7,209 bases of DNA from an uncultured Eubacteriales bacterium (GTDB lineage Bacteria; Bacillota; Clostridia; Oscillospirales; Oscillospiraceae). Below the pieces are notes generated by a model that saw only the letters and a program-made list of their open reading frames with translations, had not been told where the DNA came from and searched no databases. Below are positions 6,106 to 7,209 of this stretch, one piece after another; the first letter of the stretch is position 1; each line of letters starts with the position of its first letter. A program made the position numbers and the translations under genes. The stretch is from positions 1 through 7,209 of the forward strand of contig USIH01000111.1 in assembly GCA_900554705.1 (NCBI GenBank), in the 5' to 3' direction.

Positions 6106-7021
6106 TGCGCTGGTGCAGGAACGCCTCCACCTGCGTGCGCGTCGGCATTGCGTCCGTCGCGCCGACGTGCTGCACGGACAGCGCGGCCACGGCGTTTGCA
6201 AAGCGCGCCGCCTCCGGCAGCGTCTTTCCCTCCGCCAGCGCGGCAAGCAGGCCGCCGTTAAAGGCGTCGCCCGCGCCGGTGGTGTCCACCGCGTGGACGG
6301 GGTAGGCCGGAAGGATCTCGCCCCCATCGCCGCAGTTGAGATAGACGCCCCGTGCGCCGAGCGTGATGAGCACATTCTGCACACCCTTTTGGAAGAGGAT
6401 CTCCGCCGCGCGGTCGGCGCCCGCAAGGTCGTCCACGCGGACGCCCGTCAGCGCCTCCGCCTCGACCTCGTTGGGCGTGACCAGATAGGCGTCGCGCAAA
6501 AACGCGTCGGAGACCGGCTGACAGGGCGCGGTGTTGATGATGACCCGAACGCCGTGCTCCTTTGCAAAGCGGGCGACCCGCTCGTTTGCGTCCTGATTGA
6601 CCTCGAGCTGGAGCAGCACATAGCCGCTGTCCGCAATGGCGGGCGCAACGCGGTCGATGTCCTCGGGCGTGATCGTTGCGCACGCCCCTGGGACGATGAC
6701 GATCTCGTTCTGGCTCGTCCGCTCGTCCACGAAGATCAGCGACGTGCCTGTCGCGGCCTCCTCGTGGAACAGCAGGCCGTCCGTTTCCATCCCTTCCGCC
6801 TGCATCACGTCCAGCGCGACCTGCGCCAGCGCGTCGCGCCCCAGCTTCGTGATCATCTGCACCTGCGCGCCCGCTCTGTGCGCGGCGATGCCCTGATTAA
6901 AGCCCTTGCCGCCCGCCCCCTGCCGGAAGCGGATGCCCTTGACCGTCTCGCCCGCGACGGGCAGGTGCGGCGTGCGTGCGACCATATCCACGGCAAAGCT
7001 GCCGAATACCGTAACCTTCAT
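6098..7021 (-). CDS. Ribokinase-like PfkB family sugar kinase
   Basis: This cytoplasmic enzyme is expected to phosphorylate a sugar with ATP, D-ribose at O5 in true ribokinases. The 307-aa product is close to the 309 aa of Escherichia coli ribokinase. It has the N-terminal PfkB signature GAGGKGFNQG (35-44), QLE with Glu140, NTAPCQP (163-169), TPNEVEAEALTG (182-193), ITLGARGVY (219-227) and the C-terminal signature DTTGAGDAFNGG (246-257) with Asp252 as catalytic base. The ATG at 7021 has GGAGG (7034-7030) 8 bases upstream; an upstream frame to 7108 is not family-like. Compared with the ribokinase start GSINAD, this protein reads GSFAVD: the conserved sugar-contacting Asn is Ala10, while Asp12 remains. 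Ribose may therefore not be the substrate, and I withhold the symbol rbsK. No sugar transporter or other ribose gene is in the window. It ends 71 bases from the converging LysR gene. Confidence 0.9.
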   Translation of the reverse strand: MKVTVFGSFAVDMVARTPHLPVAGETVKGIRFRQGAGGKGFNQGIAAHRAGAQVQMITKLGRDALAQVALDVMQAEGMETDGLLFHEEAATGTSLIFVDERTSQNEIVIVPGACATITPEDIDRVAPAIADSGYVLLQLEVNQDANERVARFAKEHGVRVIINTAPCQPVSDAFLRDAYLVTPNEVEAEALTGVRVDDLAGADRAAEILFQKGVQNVLITLGARGVYLNCGDGGEILPAYPVHAVDTTGAGDAFNGGLLAALAEGKTLPEAARFANAVAALSVQHVGATDAMPTRTQVEAFLHQRNA

Positions 7022-7120
7022 CGTTGTTTCCTCCGTTTTTTGACATTCGCGGGAACGTACGCCCCGTGTATGAGCGCGCAGCGCGGGCGATAGCCTCGCA
7101 CGCACCACGGTATTCTCACC

Positions 7121-7145
7121 AATTTTGAAAAAGTATTTCAGAATT
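7121..7145. promoter_or_regulatory. Candidate operator: AT-rich imperfect palindrome upstream of the kinase
   Basis: Centred on 7133, this 25-base segment has outer AATT/AATT and inner TGAAA/TTTCA arms; 10 of 12 symmetric positions pair. It lies about 100 bases upstream of the kinase start, in an AT-rich island within GC-rich DNA, as expected for a promoter or operator region. I could not identify a convincing -35/-10 pair for the kinase here; TTGGTG-17-TACTTT on the minus strand is the best weak candidate. Confidence 0.35.
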
Positions 7146-7159
7146 TCCGCTGCACCAAA

Positions 7160-7209
7160 GGCTCCCCTGTGTAAGGGGAGCTGTCAGCCGTTAGGCTGAC
7201 TGAGGGGTT
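7160..7209. repeat. Two-hairpin intergenic repeat, REP/MITE-like, cut by the window edge
   Basis: GCTCCCC (7161-7167) pairs with GGGGAGC (7175-7181) around TGTGTAA, and GTCAGCC (7183-7189) pairs with GGCTGAC (7194-7200) around GTTA. TGAGGGGTT then runs to the window end. The layout of a GGCTCCC stem, a GTCAGC stem and a TGAGGG tail resembles a high-copy intergenic element I recall from Faecalibacterium-like and related Clostridia genomes. It encodes nothing visible. The right end of the element may lie outside the window. Confidence 0.65.

Noticed and set aside
5522..7093. 523-codon plus-strand open frame spanning the LysR 3' half and the kinase antisense strand
   Set aside because: It crosses two confident genes in the wrong frame or strand, and its Arg/Ala-rich product matches nothing I know. 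It is explained by GC-biased sequence lacking stop codons.
1..7209. CRISPR array, tRNA, rRNA, riboswitch, transposase or phage gene
   Set aside because: No regularly spaced repeats, cloverleaf-like segments, leader long enough for a riboswitch before the operon, or mobile-element proteins were seen. The only repeat-like elements are the short intergenic ones listed.

Overview
The window is a GC-rich bacterial chromosome segment carrying eight genes. Six on the minus strand form one tightly packed operon, read from about 4936 down to 126. Its order is korD, korA, korB, korC, sucC, sucD: the four subunits of a 2-oxoacid:ferredoxin oxidoreductase, most likely for 2-oxoglutarate, then both subunits of ADP-forming succinyl-CoA synthetase. 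A LysR-type regulator is transcribed divergently on the plus strand (5058-6026). It converges on a minus-strand ribokinase-like PfkB sugar kinase (6098-7021).

The organism is probably a high-GC anaerobic Firmicute of class Clostridia, perhaps an Oscillospirales-type gut bacterium. The reasons are strong AGGAGG-type ribosome binding sites before every gene, ferredoxin-dependent 2-oxoacid metabolism, and a two-hairpin repeat at the right end that resembles an abundant intergenic repeat I recall from such genomes. This placement is inference; the window contains no taxonomic marker gene.

Layout: 1-125 is an intergenic tail after sucD, made of GC-rich hairpins interspersed with TTCAT units. 126-4918 is the operon; its genes overlap or lie at most 5 bases apart. 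4919-5057 is a compact divergent control region with a sigma-70-type promoter in each direction and a perfect 7+7 dyad centred near 5002.5. 5058-6026 is the LysR gene. 6027-6097 is the convergent gap, with an 8-bp hairpin and a 20-bp AT-rich palindrome. 6098-7021 is the kinase. 7022-7209 is its upstream region, with an AT-rich imperfect palindrome and then the two-hairpin repeat. No gene-free stretch exceeds 300 bases.

Together the operon enzymes interconvert 2-oxoglutarate and succinate through succinyl-CoA. Run forward, this yields reduced ferredoxin, CO2 and one ATP or GTP. Run in reverse, it spends them to carboxylate succinyl-CoA and supply 2-oxoglutarate for glutamate synthesis. The sequence does not fix the direction. 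The dyad lies about 66 bp upstream of the predicted kor transcription start and covers the lysR -35 box. That is the classical arrangement for a LysR protein that activates its divergent target and represses itself. The kinase looks unrelated to the operon.
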